NCBI GenBank assembly: GCA_021795795.1
Contig: JAJYPA010000217.1
Coordinates: 1-12,369, forward strand
DNA: 12,369 nucleotides
From: Pseudomonadota bacterium
GTDB taxonomy: Bacteria; Pseudomonadota; Gammaproteobacteria; Halothiobacillales; Halothiobacillaceae
Direction of reading: 5' to 3'
The stretch's first letter is position 1, and every line of letters begins with the position of its first letter. Below are positions 1 to 6,722 of this stretch, piece by piece. The notes under the pieces are model-generated. The model was not told where the DNA came from. It was given only the letters and a program-made list of their open reading frames with translations, and did no database searches. Position numbers and translations under genes: made by a program.

Positions 1-1
1 G

Positions 2-532
2 CCCCTCGCCCCCATCGCAGCCAACCACCCCTCGCCCTTGGTCGGCGTCGTCATGGGTTCCCAATCCGACTGGGAAACCATGCAACACGCTTGCGCCACG
101 CTAACCACGCTGCAAATTCCTTTCGAGGCGGAGGTCGTTTCCGCCCACCGCACGCCGGATCGTCTGTTTGAGTATGCGCAAACAGCGATCGAACGCGGCT
201 TGCAGGTAATTATTGGCGGGGCCGGCGGAGCGGCGCATTTACCCGGAATGCTGGCCGCCAAAACGCGGCTTCCCGTTCTGGGCGTCCCCGTGCAATCCAA
301 GACCCTGTCCGGCTGGGACTCGCTGCTCTCCATCGTACAAATGCCTGCGGGAATCCCCGTGGGCACTTTGGCAATCGGACGCGCCGGCGCGGTCAATGCC
401 GCATTGCTGGCGGCAGCCCAACTCGCCGTTCACGACGAAGCGTTGGCGCGCCGCCTCGACGCCTATCGCCATGCCCAGACCGAAACCGTGCTGGCCAGCA
501 CAGACCCCCGAATACCACCGCCATCTTTCTGA
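2..532 (+). CDS. purE: N5-carboxyaminoimidazole ribonucleotide mutase, class I PurE (5' partial)
   Basis: PurE converts N5-CAIR to CAIR in de novo purine synthesis in the cytoplasm, using the product of PurK. The frame is open from the window edge to TGA at 530-532. The only start-like codon inside is TTG at 38, which has no Shine-Dalgarno sequence and leaves only two residues before the first beta strand. The Escherichia coli protein has about nine more residues there, so the real start probably lies upstream of the window. Visible family motifs are GSQSDW near the N-terminus (phosphate loop), SAHRTP with the catalytic histidine, [12 protein letters not shown] with the second active-site histidine, and GVPVQS...[17 protein letters not shown]. 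These fit the bacterial class I mutase rather than the class II carboxylase, and purK next door agrees. purK starts 15 bp downstream, so the two are surely one transcript. Function is nearly certain; only the start is open. Confidence 0.95.
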   Translation, partial: PLAPIAANHPSPLVGVVMGSQSDWETMQHACATLTTLQIPFEAEVVSAHRTPDRLFEYAQTAIERGLQVIIGGAGGAAHLPGMLAAKTRLPVLGVPVQSKTLSGWDSLLSIVQMPAGIPVGTLAIGRAGAVNAALLAAAQLAVHDEALARRLDAYRHAQTETVLASTDPRIPPPSF

Positions 533-547
533 ACGGACCCTCGCACC

Positions 548-1663
548 ATGCGCACACCATCACCAGACCCCACCCCGGATCAGGCTCATATTGGCGTGAT
601 CGGCGCAGGCCAACTGGGCCAGATGCTGGCTCTGGCTGGCATCTCTCTGGGACTTAGATTCACCTTTCTTGACCCGTCCCCGGAGGCCCCGGCTAGCCGA
701 CTAGGGCGGCACATTCGTGCAGAGTACGACGACGAACTGGCTTTGGAACAACTCGCCGTAGAGTGTGATGTAATTACCCTTGAGTTCGAAAATGTCCCGG
801 TTTCCGCCGTAGCCAGCGTCGAGCGGCACAACCAGATTCACCCGGGCGGGCAGCCTTTATCCGTCGCCCAGGATCGTGTACACGAAAAACAGTACTTCGA
901 TTCGCTCGGTATCCCGGTTGCCCGATACCGCGCCATTGATTCCTTTGAGGACCTGCAATCGGCCATTGCCGACATCGGTTATCCCTGCATCCTGAAGACC
1001 CGACGCCTCGGTTATGATGGCAAAGGCCAAGCCGTGATTCGATCCAGTGGTGATCTGGAGCCCGCCTGGGAAGCCATTGGCGGCAACCCTTCGATTCTGG
1101 AGCAGATGATCCTCTTCACCCGCGAAGTGTCCATCATCTCGGTGCGCAGCACACGGGGTGAAGTAGCTTTTTACCCCGTTAGCGAGAATCAGCATCGCAG
1201 CGGCATTCTGCACCGCACCGAAATTCACACGGATGACCCCGCACAGGCCAAAGCCCAAGAGTATGCCCGCCATGTGCTCGATGGGCTGGATTATGTCGGT
1301 GTGCTCGCCATCGAATTTTTCGAACACGAAGGACAGCTCATCGCCAACGAAATGGCGCCGCGCGTCCACAATAGCGGTCACTGGAGTCAAAACGGGGCGG
1401 TCACCTCACAGTTCGAGAACCATCTGCGGGCCATCCTGGGTTGGCCGCTGGGCAGCACGGCCTGTACGGGCTACAGCATCATGCTCAACCTGGTCGGCAG
1501 CATTCCGCCACGCGCCCCCATCCTCGCGTTACCGGTCGTGCATTTGCACGACTATGGCAAGGAACCGCGCACCGGACGCAAATTGGGGCATATCAACGTA
1601 GTGGCTGATACAAAAGAGACCTGCCGAAAATACGCAGCACTCATTGAGCAAATGATAGGCTAA
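548..1663 (+). CDS. purK: N5-carboxyaminoimidazole ribonucleotide synthase (ATP-grasp) PurK
   Basis: PurK uses ATP and bicarbonate to carboxylate aminoimidazole ribotide to N5-CAIR, the substrate of PurE. The 371-residue protein is slightly longer than the E. coli enzyme (355), mostly through about 13 extra residues at the N-terminus before the nucleotide-binding strand. Visible motifs are GAGQLGQM at residues 19-26, the ATP-grasp glycine-rich loop YDGKGQ at 156-161, and the metal and substrate segment NEMAPRVHNSGHWS with E268 and H274-H278. The ATG at 548 follows purE by 15 bp with only a weak purine-rich stretch in front, so translation may be coupled to purE. A later start would cut into the first beta strand. 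The reading frame is intact. The gene is followed by repeat copy A, which may end or attenuate the purEK transcript; no classical terminator with a T-run was seen. Confidence 0.96.
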   Translation: MRTPSPDPTPDQAHIGVIGAGQLGQMLALAGISLGLRFTFLDPSPEAPASRLGRHIRAEYDDELALEQLAVECDVITLEFENVPVSAVASVERHNQIHPGGQPLSVAQDRVHEKQYFDSLGIPVARYRAIDSFEDLQSAIADIGYPCILKTRRLGYDGKGQAVIRSSGDLEPAWEAIGGNPSILEQMILFTREVSIISVRSTRGEVAFYPVSENQHRSGILHRTEIHTDDPAQAKAQEYARHVLDGLDYVGVLAIEFFEHEGQLIANEMAPRVHNSGHWSQNGAVTSQFENHLRAILGWPLGSTACTGYSIMLNLVGSIPPRAPILALPVVHLHDYGKEPRTGRKLGHINVVADTKETCRKYAALIEQMIG

Positions 1664-1719
1664 GAAACCAGGGTGGCAGGGGTGGGTCAAAAAAATGCGG
1701 CCACACGGCACCATTCCCG

Positions 1720-1918
1720 AAGGAAACTCTGCACGAATCCATCCATGGCTTCGTGGGCTTACGCCAGCTTTGCCTTCAGATACGCTCGGACCGGTGGGCT
1801 TACGCCAGCTACGCGTTCACGCCCGGCCCGAGCTCCGCATTTCAATGACTTACGCCATTGAACGGCAGGGCTTCCATGCCCTGCGCGGGAAGGTCTGCAT
1901 TTGTGCAGACCTTCCCTA
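1720..1918 (+). repeat. Dispersed three-hairpin repeat, copy A (with internal insertion)
   Basis: This sequence recurs at 5751-5873 (copy B) in the same orientation. The left arm, 1720-1755, matches 5751-5786 at 33 of 36 positions. After an unrelated middle segment (about 84 bp here, 10 bp in copy B) the similarity resumes at 1840 and runs to the end. The conserved right part holds three stem-loops: 1843-1860 (7-bp stem with one mismatch here), 1865-1884 (GCAGGGC paired with GCCCTGC), and 1887-1916 (a perfect 13-bp stem closed by TTTG). The third stem differs from copy B by a paired change, G-C here versus T-A there. There is no T-run after it, so it is not a classical intrinsic terminator. 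It lies after purK and before the DUF4124 gene, and may act in mRNA stability, attenuation or as a REP-like element. Its origin is unknown to me. Confidence 0.85.
1753..1810 (+). repeat. 17-bp direct repeat inside the copy A insertion
   Basis: The sequence GTGGGCTTACGCCAGCT occurs at 1753-1769 and again, identical, at 1794-1810, with a period of 41 bp. Both lie in the segment that copy B lacks. The first copy begins exactly where the shared left arm of the dispersed repeat ends. This suggests the insertion arose by duplication or by slotting of a second small repeat family into the element. Confidence 0.85.
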
Positions 1919-2049
1919 ATGACGAATGCACGATTGAGATCTTACCGTCGGCAGAGATAGAGTCGGAGCATCCCGTTCCACCATCCCTTAACATAACAAG
2001 TCTATTGCCAGCGATCACCACTCGTTCCCGCACAAAGACAAGGAGTCCG

Positions 2050-2874
2050 ATGCTGATGAGAATTGCCCGCTTCCCAAGAACAGCCCATTTTCCATCGACC
2101 ATTCTGGTCTTGACCGCCTTTTTCTCGCTATCACTCGCGCCTTTGGTCGCAGAAGCCGAAACGGTATACAAATACATCAACAGCAAGGGGGAAGTTGTCT
2201 TTACCGATCAACCCACCAAGGGTGCTCAGGAGCTGAACATTATTCCTCCGCCTGTCATCCCGCTTACACCGATTAACCTGCCGCCCGCCACAACGCCCAC
2301 AACCGGGTCTTTGAAACCGACGGGAAACCCGGAAGCAACCAAACCTTCAGCACCGTTGATCCCTTCGGTGCAGATGCAGCCGCCGGGCGCCACCCCGACT
2401 GCAGACCCCTCTATCGGCAAACCAGTCGCGGTCAATCCACCGGAACAGGACCAGACCAAAGCCGCCCCCTCCGAAACAACGGCCAATACGCCGCAGATTG
2501 ACCGGCATTTATTACCGGAGGCACAGGAGTCGACACCCGCGATCCCGCCTCAAAAGCGGACTGGATACTATCAATCACTGATCATCACCGAACCCAAGGC
2601 AGGCACTGCCATCGCGCATGCTGGTGGCACTATTTTTGTGCAAACAAAACTATCACCCGAGATGGATTTGAGTGTGGGTGACCGGATGCGTATCGTCATT
2701 GATGGCAACATACGGGTAGACGATTCCACAGGACAACGCTTCATGATCAGCGGTCTATCCCCCGGAACACATGCCATCATTGCGATCGTCATGCGCAAGG
2801 ACAAAAATATCTTCCAGTCCAACCCCGTAGTCATTCATCTGATGGAAGGCGGGGACGGCAACGCGCCAAAGTAA
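2050..2874 (+). CDS. Exported DUF4124-domain protein with a proline/threonine-rich linker
   Basis: The function is unknown. The start is placed at ATG 2050, with AGGAG at 2041-2045 just in front; a second ATG at 2056 is also possible. The open frame extends further upstream into repeat copy A (to 1858), but that part is almost certainly untranslated repeat sequence. The 274-residue product begins with a signal peptide: a basic stretch, a hydrophobic core at about residues 17-34, and a likely cut after A-E-A at residue 36. The mature protein opens with ETVYKYINSKGEVVFTDQP, a typical DUF4124 domain, so it should be periplasmic. A long Pro/Thr/Ala-rich linker (roughly residues 65-170) follows. 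The C-terminal 95 residues look like an all-beta, possibly Ig-like domain that I cannot assign. It lies upstream of ntrBC, separated by what looks like the ntrBC promoter, so it is probably a separate transcript. Confidence 0.85.
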   Translation: MLMRIARFPRTAHFPSTILVLTAFFSLSLAPLVAEAETVYKYINSKGEVVFTDQPTKGAQELNIIPPPVIPLTPINLPPATTPTTGSLKPTGNPEATKPSAPLIPSVQMQPPGATPTADPSIGKPVAVNPPEQDQTKAAPSETTANTPQIDRHLLPEAQESTPAIPPQKRTGYYQSLIITEPKAGTAIAHAGGTIFVQTKLSPEMDLSVGDRMRIVIDGNIRVDDSTGQRFMISGLSPGTHAIIAIVMRKDKNIFQSNPVVIHLMEGGDGNAPK

Positions 2875-2894
2875 AACATCAACAAAAGCTGATA

Positions 2895-2909
2895 GCACTA
2901 TATTCGTGC
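2895..2909 (+). promoter_or_regulatory. Candidate NtrC-binding site (enhancer) for ntrBC
   Basis: The sequence GCAC at 2895-2898 and GTGC at 2906-2909 are separated by seven bases (TATATTC). This matches the GCAC-N7-GTGC core of enteric NtrC sites (TGCAC...GTGCA); the outer T is replaced by A on the left. The centre lies about 175 bp upstream of the start predicted from the sigma-54 motif at 3052, within the range used by NtrC enhancers. A weaker half-site, GCAC, is at 2951-2954. Autoregulation of ntrBC by phosphorylated NtrC is known in enteric bacteria; here it is an inference. Confidence 0.55.
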
Positions 2910-3051
2910 AATAAGCGCGCAATTCATTAAAATCCTCGTCATCGGTAAACGCACAACCCTGTACGCCGACACGGGGGTTTTCCTTCGCAACGATCAAAAC
3001 CAAATGATTTAAAAGGAATTAACAAAGCCGTCCACAAACACCCTACTGTTT

Positions 3052-3067
3052 CGGCATGTTCTTTGCG
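3052..3067 (+). promoter_or_regulatory. Candidate sigma-54 (RpoN) promoter of ntrBC
   Basis: The stretch CGGCATG-TTCT-TTGCG has the invariant GG at 3053-3054 and GC at 3065-3066 separated by exactly ten bases. It matches the consensus TGGCACG-N4-TTGCW at 9 of 12 defined positions. Transcription would start near 3078, giving a leader of about 40 bases before the Shine-Dalgarno GAGGAG at 3107-3112. Together with the upstream NtrC-like site it forms the usual enhancer-promoter pair. Confidence 0.55.
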
Positions 3068-3117
3068 TTATTCCCTCTTAATTGAATCAGTAATGGGCAC
3101 GAGCACGAGGAGTAGAT

Positions 3118-4266
3118 GTGACACAGCCCGAAGTTAAAAAAATGCCTATTCGCACGGCGCGTCTAGCCGACGCACTGACTACTGCCATCGTGGTTCTGAA
3201 TGCGGCGGACCGACTCCTTTACATCAATTCTGCCGGCGAACAGTTCTGGGATACCAGTTACAGCGTGGTACTCAAGCAGGGCTTCGCTCCTTTTTTCGAG
3301 CAAAACCCCATCTTGGCCAATGCCGTTACCGAAGCCCGAATGACAGAACAGGTCGTTACGCTGCGCGAAGCGGAGCTGGTCTCAAGCCATGGGCAGACGC
3401 ATATTGCGGATTGCACCATCACGCCTTCTCCAGATATCGTCGGCTCCGATATTCTGCTCGAGCTGACCGATGTCGGACGCCACCTGCGTATCTCAAGGGA
3501 TGCCCAGCTCCATGCCATGCAGATATCGACTCGCCAACTGGTCCGGGGTCTGGCGCATGAGTTAAAAAACCCGTTGGGCGGCTTGCAGGGCGCGGCCCAA
3601 CTACTGGAACGGGAATTGCCTAATGCCGATTTACGAGAGTTCACGCAAATCATCCTGAATGAATCGAACCGTCTGAAAAATCTGATCGACCGGATGCTCG
3701 GCCCCAACAATCGCCCACAGATGCAACGGATAAACATTCACGAGCCGCTGGAGCAGGTACGACGTCTGCTCAGCATTGAAGCCGAAGAAACCCTGCTGGG
3801 CACACCACTGCAGTGGCACTTTGACTTCGACCCCAGCATCCCTGATTTGCTGGCCGATCGGGATCAACTCATCCAGGTGTTACTCAATCTCGGTCGCAAT
3901 GCCCTGCAGGCGATGAGCGAAAGCAATACGAACAATCCCACTTTGCGGCTCAAAACACGGGTTCTGAGACAGTTCACTATCCACCAGACTCTACACCGGC
4001 TCGTTCTACGCATAGATGTAGAAAACAACGGTCCACCCGTACCTGACACCTTGGTTGAAAGCCTGTTCTTGCCCATGGTCAGTGGACGGGCCCATGGCAG
4101 CGGATTGGGGCTATCCATAGCGCAAACCATTGCCGAACAGCACCAAGGCTTGATCGAGTTTAAGCAAAAGCCGGGAGTCGTCCGATTTTCATTGATTTTA
4201 CCGTTACGCCCGCCGTTGCCCAGCCAGGATACTCTTGGGCAGCCCCATCAAGAGACACTGCCATGA
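3118..4266 (+). CDS. ntrB: Nitrogen regulation sensor histidine kinase/phosphatase NtrB, with an altered G1 box
   Basis: NtrB (NRII, GlnL) phosphorylates or dephosphorylates NtrC in response to the PII protein and nitrogen status, in the cytoplasm. The GTG start at 3118 is preceded by GAGGAG with a 5-base spacer; the ATG two bases earlier runs straight into a stop. The 382-residue protein has an N-terminal PAS-like region (about 15-120), an H-box RGLAHELKNPLGG with H147, an N-box LLNLGRNALQAM with N261, the family signature LFLPMVSGR, and a G2 box GSGLGL at 327-332. No membrane segments are seen. The G1 box is unusual: residues 303-307 read N-N-G-P-P where the family has D-N-G-P-G. The adenine-contacting aspartate is therefore asparagine and the second glycine is proline, which may weaken kinase activity and leave phosphatase function. 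The stop overlaps the ntrC start by 4 bp (ATGA). Confidence 0.93.
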   Translation: MTQPEVKKMPIRTARLADALTTAIVVLNAADRLLYINSAGEQFWDTSYSVVLKQGFAPFFEQNPILANAVTEARMTEQVVTLREAELVSSHGQTHIADCTITPSPDIVGSDILLELTDVGRHLRISRDAQLHAMQISTRQLVRGLAHELKNPLGGLQGAAQLLERELPNADLREFTQIILNESNRLKNLIDRMLGPNNRPQMQRINIHEPLEQVRRLLSIEAEETLLGTPLQWHFDFDPSIPDLLADRDQLIQVLLNLGRNALQAMSESNTNNPTLRLKTRVLRQFTIHQTLHRLVLRIDVENNGPPVPDTLVESLFLPMVSGRAHGSGLGLSIAQTIAEQHQGLIEFKQKPGVVRFSLILPLRPPLPSQDTLGQPHQETLP

Positions 4267-5732
4267 TGACTTTAAACACCCCCCAACAAAGCAGCAAAAA
4301 CGCCGCCAAAATCTGGGTCGTCGATGACGATCACAGTATTCGCTGGGTACTGGAGCGGGCGTTGAAGACAGCCGGCTTTACCGTCGAAGTCTTTGAGAGC
4401 GCCGCCATGCTGCGCACTCGATTGCGCACCAGTACGCCGGATGTCCTGTTCTCGGACATCCGCATGCCCGGCGAAGATGGGTTGAGTCTGCTCTCGTCCT
4501 TACAGAACAGTCACCCGGAACTGCCAATCATCATCATCACGGCCCACTCGGATCTCGACAGTGCGGTCGGCGCATTTCAAGGCGGTGCATTCGACTACCT
4601 GCCCAAACCGTTCGACATTGATGATGCCGTGCGTCTGGCTCAGCGCGCACTCAGTTCACGGCAACCGCAAGCCCCGGAGGTAACCGCCGAATCCCCTGCC
4701 ACCACCGATACCCAAACCGACCTGATCGGCAATGCGCCAGCCATGCAGGAGATCTTCCGTGCGATCGGTCGCCTCGCTCGCTCGAATGTGACCGTACTCA
4801 TCAATGGCGAATCCGGCACCGGCAAGGAGCTGGTCGCCCGCGCGCTTCACCAACACAGCTTGCGCCGCCAAGGACCTTTCGTGGCGCTAAACACCGCAGC
4901 CATCCCCAAAGACCTGCTCGAATCCGAACTGTTCGGCCATGAAAAGGGCGCTTTCACTGGTGCGGCCGGTCAACGCGTCGGTCGCTTCGAACAAGCCCAC
5001 GGCGGCACACTCTTCCTGGACGAAATCGGTGACATGCCGATGGACCTGCAAACCCGACTGTTGCGGGTTCTGGCCGATGGTCAGTTCTATCGGGTCGGTG
5101 GCACTCAGTTGATTCGAACCGATGTACGCATCGTGGCAGCCACCCATCAACGCCTTGAAGATCGCGTAGCGAGTGGCCAGTTTCGGGAAGACTTGTTCCA
5201 CCGACTGAACGTCATCCGACTCAAACTCCCAGCACTGCGTGAGCGCCGGGAGGACATCCCGCAACTGTTGCGCTTGTTCCTGCAGCGAGCGGCACAAGAG
5301 TTGGGCGTACCCATAAAATCCATTCACCCGCAAGCACTGGCACAACTCGCGCGAAACGATTGGCCGGGCAATGTGCGTGAACTTGAAAATACCGCTCGTT
5401 GGCTCACCGTCATGGCGCCGGGACACGAGATCGGTATCGAAGACCTACCTGACAATCTCCACCAGTCATCCGCCCCCGGAGCGGAACTCGGCGACGATGC
5501 CCTGCTCACCCAATGGACAAGCGACCTCAAACGCTGGGCCGATGCGCGCCTTGCGGCAGGCGACCAGGATCTGCTGGCCATTGCGGGTCCCGCTTTTGAA
5601 CGCACCCTGCTCAAGGCTGCTCTGCATTTTACCGGCGGGCACAAACAGCAGGCGGCTGCACTCATTGGATGGGGCCGCAACACGGTAACGCGCAAACTCA
5701 AGGAGCTGGCTGATATCGATGACGACACCTAA
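4263..5732 (+). CDS. ntrC: Nitrogen regulation response regulator NtrC (sigma-54 activator)
   Basis: NtrC is the DNA-binding partner of NtrB; when phosphorylated it oligomerises at enhancers and uses ATP to open sigma-54 promoters of nitrogen-assimilation genes. The 489-residue protein shows the three classic parts. The receiver (about 16-130) has the acidic pocket DDD at 21-23, phospho-acceptor D65 in [10 protein letters not shown], and a conserved PKPFD near 120. The AAA+ domain has Walker A GESGTGKE at 182-189, the sigma-54 contact loop GAFTGA at 229-234, Walker B LFLDEIGD ending at 257, and the downstream [12 protein letters not shown] and [14 protein letters not shown]-terminal Fis-type helix-turn-helix runs from about 450 to 482. 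All key residues appear intact. The start ATG overlaps the ntrB stop, indicating translational coupling; a second ATG follows immediately at 4266. Repeat copy B follows the gene. Confidence 0.96.
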   Translation: MMTLNTPQQSSKNAAKIWVVDDDHSIRWVLERALKTAGFTVEVFESAAMLRTRLRTSTPDVLFSDIRMPGEDGLSLLSSLQNSHPELPIIIITAHSDLDSAVGAFQGGAFDYLPKPFDIDDAVRLAQRALSSRQPQAPEVTAESPATTDTQTDLIGNAPAMQEIFRAIGRLARSNVTVLINGESGTGKELVARALHQHSLRRQGPFVALNTAAIPKDLLESELFGHEKGAFTGAAGQRVGRFEQAHGGTLFLDEIGDMPMDLQTRLLRVLADGQFYRVGGTQLIRTDVRIVAATHQRLEDRVASGQFREDLFHRLNVIRLKLPALRERREDIPQLLRLFLQRAAQELGVPIKSIHPQALAQLARNDWPGNVRELENTARWLTVMAPGHEIGIEDLPDNLHQSSAPGAELGDDALLTQWTSDLKRWADARLAAGDQDLLAIAGPAFERTLLKAALHFTGGHKQQAAALIGWGRNTVTRKLKELADIDDDT

Positions 5733-5750
5733 TAACCGACCAAAACCCCT

Positions 5751-5873
5751 AAGGAATCTCTGCGCGAATCCATCCCTGGCTTCGTGCAGAAACGCGTTTC
5801 AATGACTTACGTCATTGAGCGGCAGGGCATCCATGCCCTGCACGGTAAGGTCTGTATTTGTGCAGACCTTACC
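5751..5873 (+). repeat. Dispersed three-hairpin repeat, copy B
   Basis: This is the compact copy of the element also seen at 1720-1918. After the 36-bp left arm (5751-5786) only 10 bp separate it from the hairpin block. The three stems are 5800-5817 (perfect 7 bp, loop TTAC), 5822-5841 (9 bp, GCAGGGCAT paired with ATGCCCTGC, two-base loop), and 5844-5873 (13 bp with one G-T wobble, loop TTTG). Relative to copy A the third stem carries T5846 and A5871 where copy A has a G-C pair, so the pairing is preserved. Copy B starts 19 bp after the ntrC stop and ends about 80 bp before the parA start. It may act in 3'-end processing or attenuation. A frame-like stretch starting at the equivalent position in both copies is probably not a gene. 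Confidence 0.85.
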
Positions 5874-5956
5874 TAGTTTGAGCCGAATTGCCACCGGAAA
5901 AACCGGAGATTTCCCGTATCATAGGCACACATTCGCATTCGCTGCAGGCAGCATTC

Positions 5957-6706
5957 ATGGCTCAAATCATTGCGCTCTATTCGGTCAAAGGCGGTGTCGG
6001 CAAGACGGCCAGCGTCGTCAATCTCGCTGGTTTGTCGGCCTTGCAGGGACGAAAAGTCCTGGTCTGGGATCTCGATCCTCAAGGTTCCGCCTCCTGGTAT
6101 CTTCAGGCCGAGCCCGAGTCCGCGCCCAAACTTCAGCAACTGCTCAAGGTCAAATCCATTGCCGAGGGGATTCGCCCCACACGCAATCGCAACCTGAGCG
6201 TGCTGCCCTCCGATCAGCGCTACCACGATATTGAGCACGCGCTTGCCGAAAAAAAGGACGCCGGCTTTCGCATCACCAAACTGCTCGATGCGCTGGATGA
6301 ACAGTTCGATGAAATCTGGATCGATACCCCGCCCGGCATTTCCCTGCTGGGCGACAACGTGCTGCGCGCGGCCGATCTCGTGCTTGTGCCGATCGTGCCG
6401 ACGCATCTTTCCGAGCGCACTTGGTTTCAACTGAAAAGTCATCTGGCATCGGAGAAAATCAAACCCGGCCGACTGGCGGGCTTTCTCGCGATGGTGGATC
6501 GACGACGCTCATTGCATCGTGATTTTTCTGCAGCGCATCGCATCGACATGCCTGAACTGCTCGACGCCGAAATTCCTTATGCCGCAATCATCGAGCAAAT
6601 GGGCGAAGGCCAGATACCCGTAGTATTCAGCCATGCCCGCCACCCGGCGGCCCAGGCTTATTTCAAGCTGTGGGAACAGATCGATCGCATACTGGCCAAG
6701 TGTTAA
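5957..6706 (+). CDS. Orphan ParA/MinD-type ATPase
   Basis: This is a ParA-superfamily ATPase of 249 residues from ATG 5957; an in-frame TTG at 5888 would add 23 residues with no family support. The deviant Walker A is KGGVGKTA at residues 11-18 with the signature lysine K11 and P-loop K16. The A' motif DLDPQGS has D40, and Walker B is IWIDTPPG with D123. This resembles ParA/Soj-type ATPases, which form ATP-dependent dimers on DNA or other surfaces and position plasmids, chromosomes or protein machines. It lacks an N-terminal DNA-binding domain, and no parB gene or parS-like site is in the window. This makes it an orphan with an unknown cargo rather than a complete partition system. The Shine-Dalgarno is weak (AGGCAG). 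The lipoprotein gene starts 16 bp after the stop, so both are probably co-transcribed. Confidence 0.9.
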   Translation: MAQIIALYSVKGGVGKTASVVNLAGLSALQGRKVLVWDLDPQGSASWYLQAEPESAPKLQQLLKVKSIAEGIRPTRNRNLSVLPSDQRYHDIEHALAEKKDAGFRITKLLDALDEQFDEIWIDTPPGISLLGDNVLRAADLVLVPIVPTHLSERTWFQLKSHLASEKIKPGRLAGFLAMVDRRRSLHRDFSAAHRIDMPELLDAEIPYAAIIEQMGEGQIPVVFSHARHPAAQAYFKLWEQIDRILAKC

Positions 6707-6722
6707 TTCAACAGGAGCAAAT

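Noticed and set aside
1887..1916. Third hairpin of copy A as a classical intrinsic terminator for purEK
   Set aside because: The stem is strong, but neither copy is followed by a T-run.
1858..2049. Long N-terminal extension of the DUF4124 protein beginning with ATG 1858
   Set aside because: It translates the hairpin block of repeat copy A, has no signal peptide at its start, and a proper Shine-Dalgarno with signal peptide follows at 2050.
4887..5426. 179-residue open frame antisense to ntrC
   Set aside because: It is a shadow of a conserved coding frame; no start signal or known motif was found.
5917..5922. TATCAT as a -10 element for parA
   Set aside because: No -35 hexamer at a workable spacing; the nearest TTGCCA (5888-5893) is 23 bases away.
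5815..6234. Open frame starting in repeat copy B, with a start similar to that at 1858
   Set aside because: Similarity to the frame at 1858 comes from the shared repeat only; the rest is out of frame with parA and shows no protein motifs.
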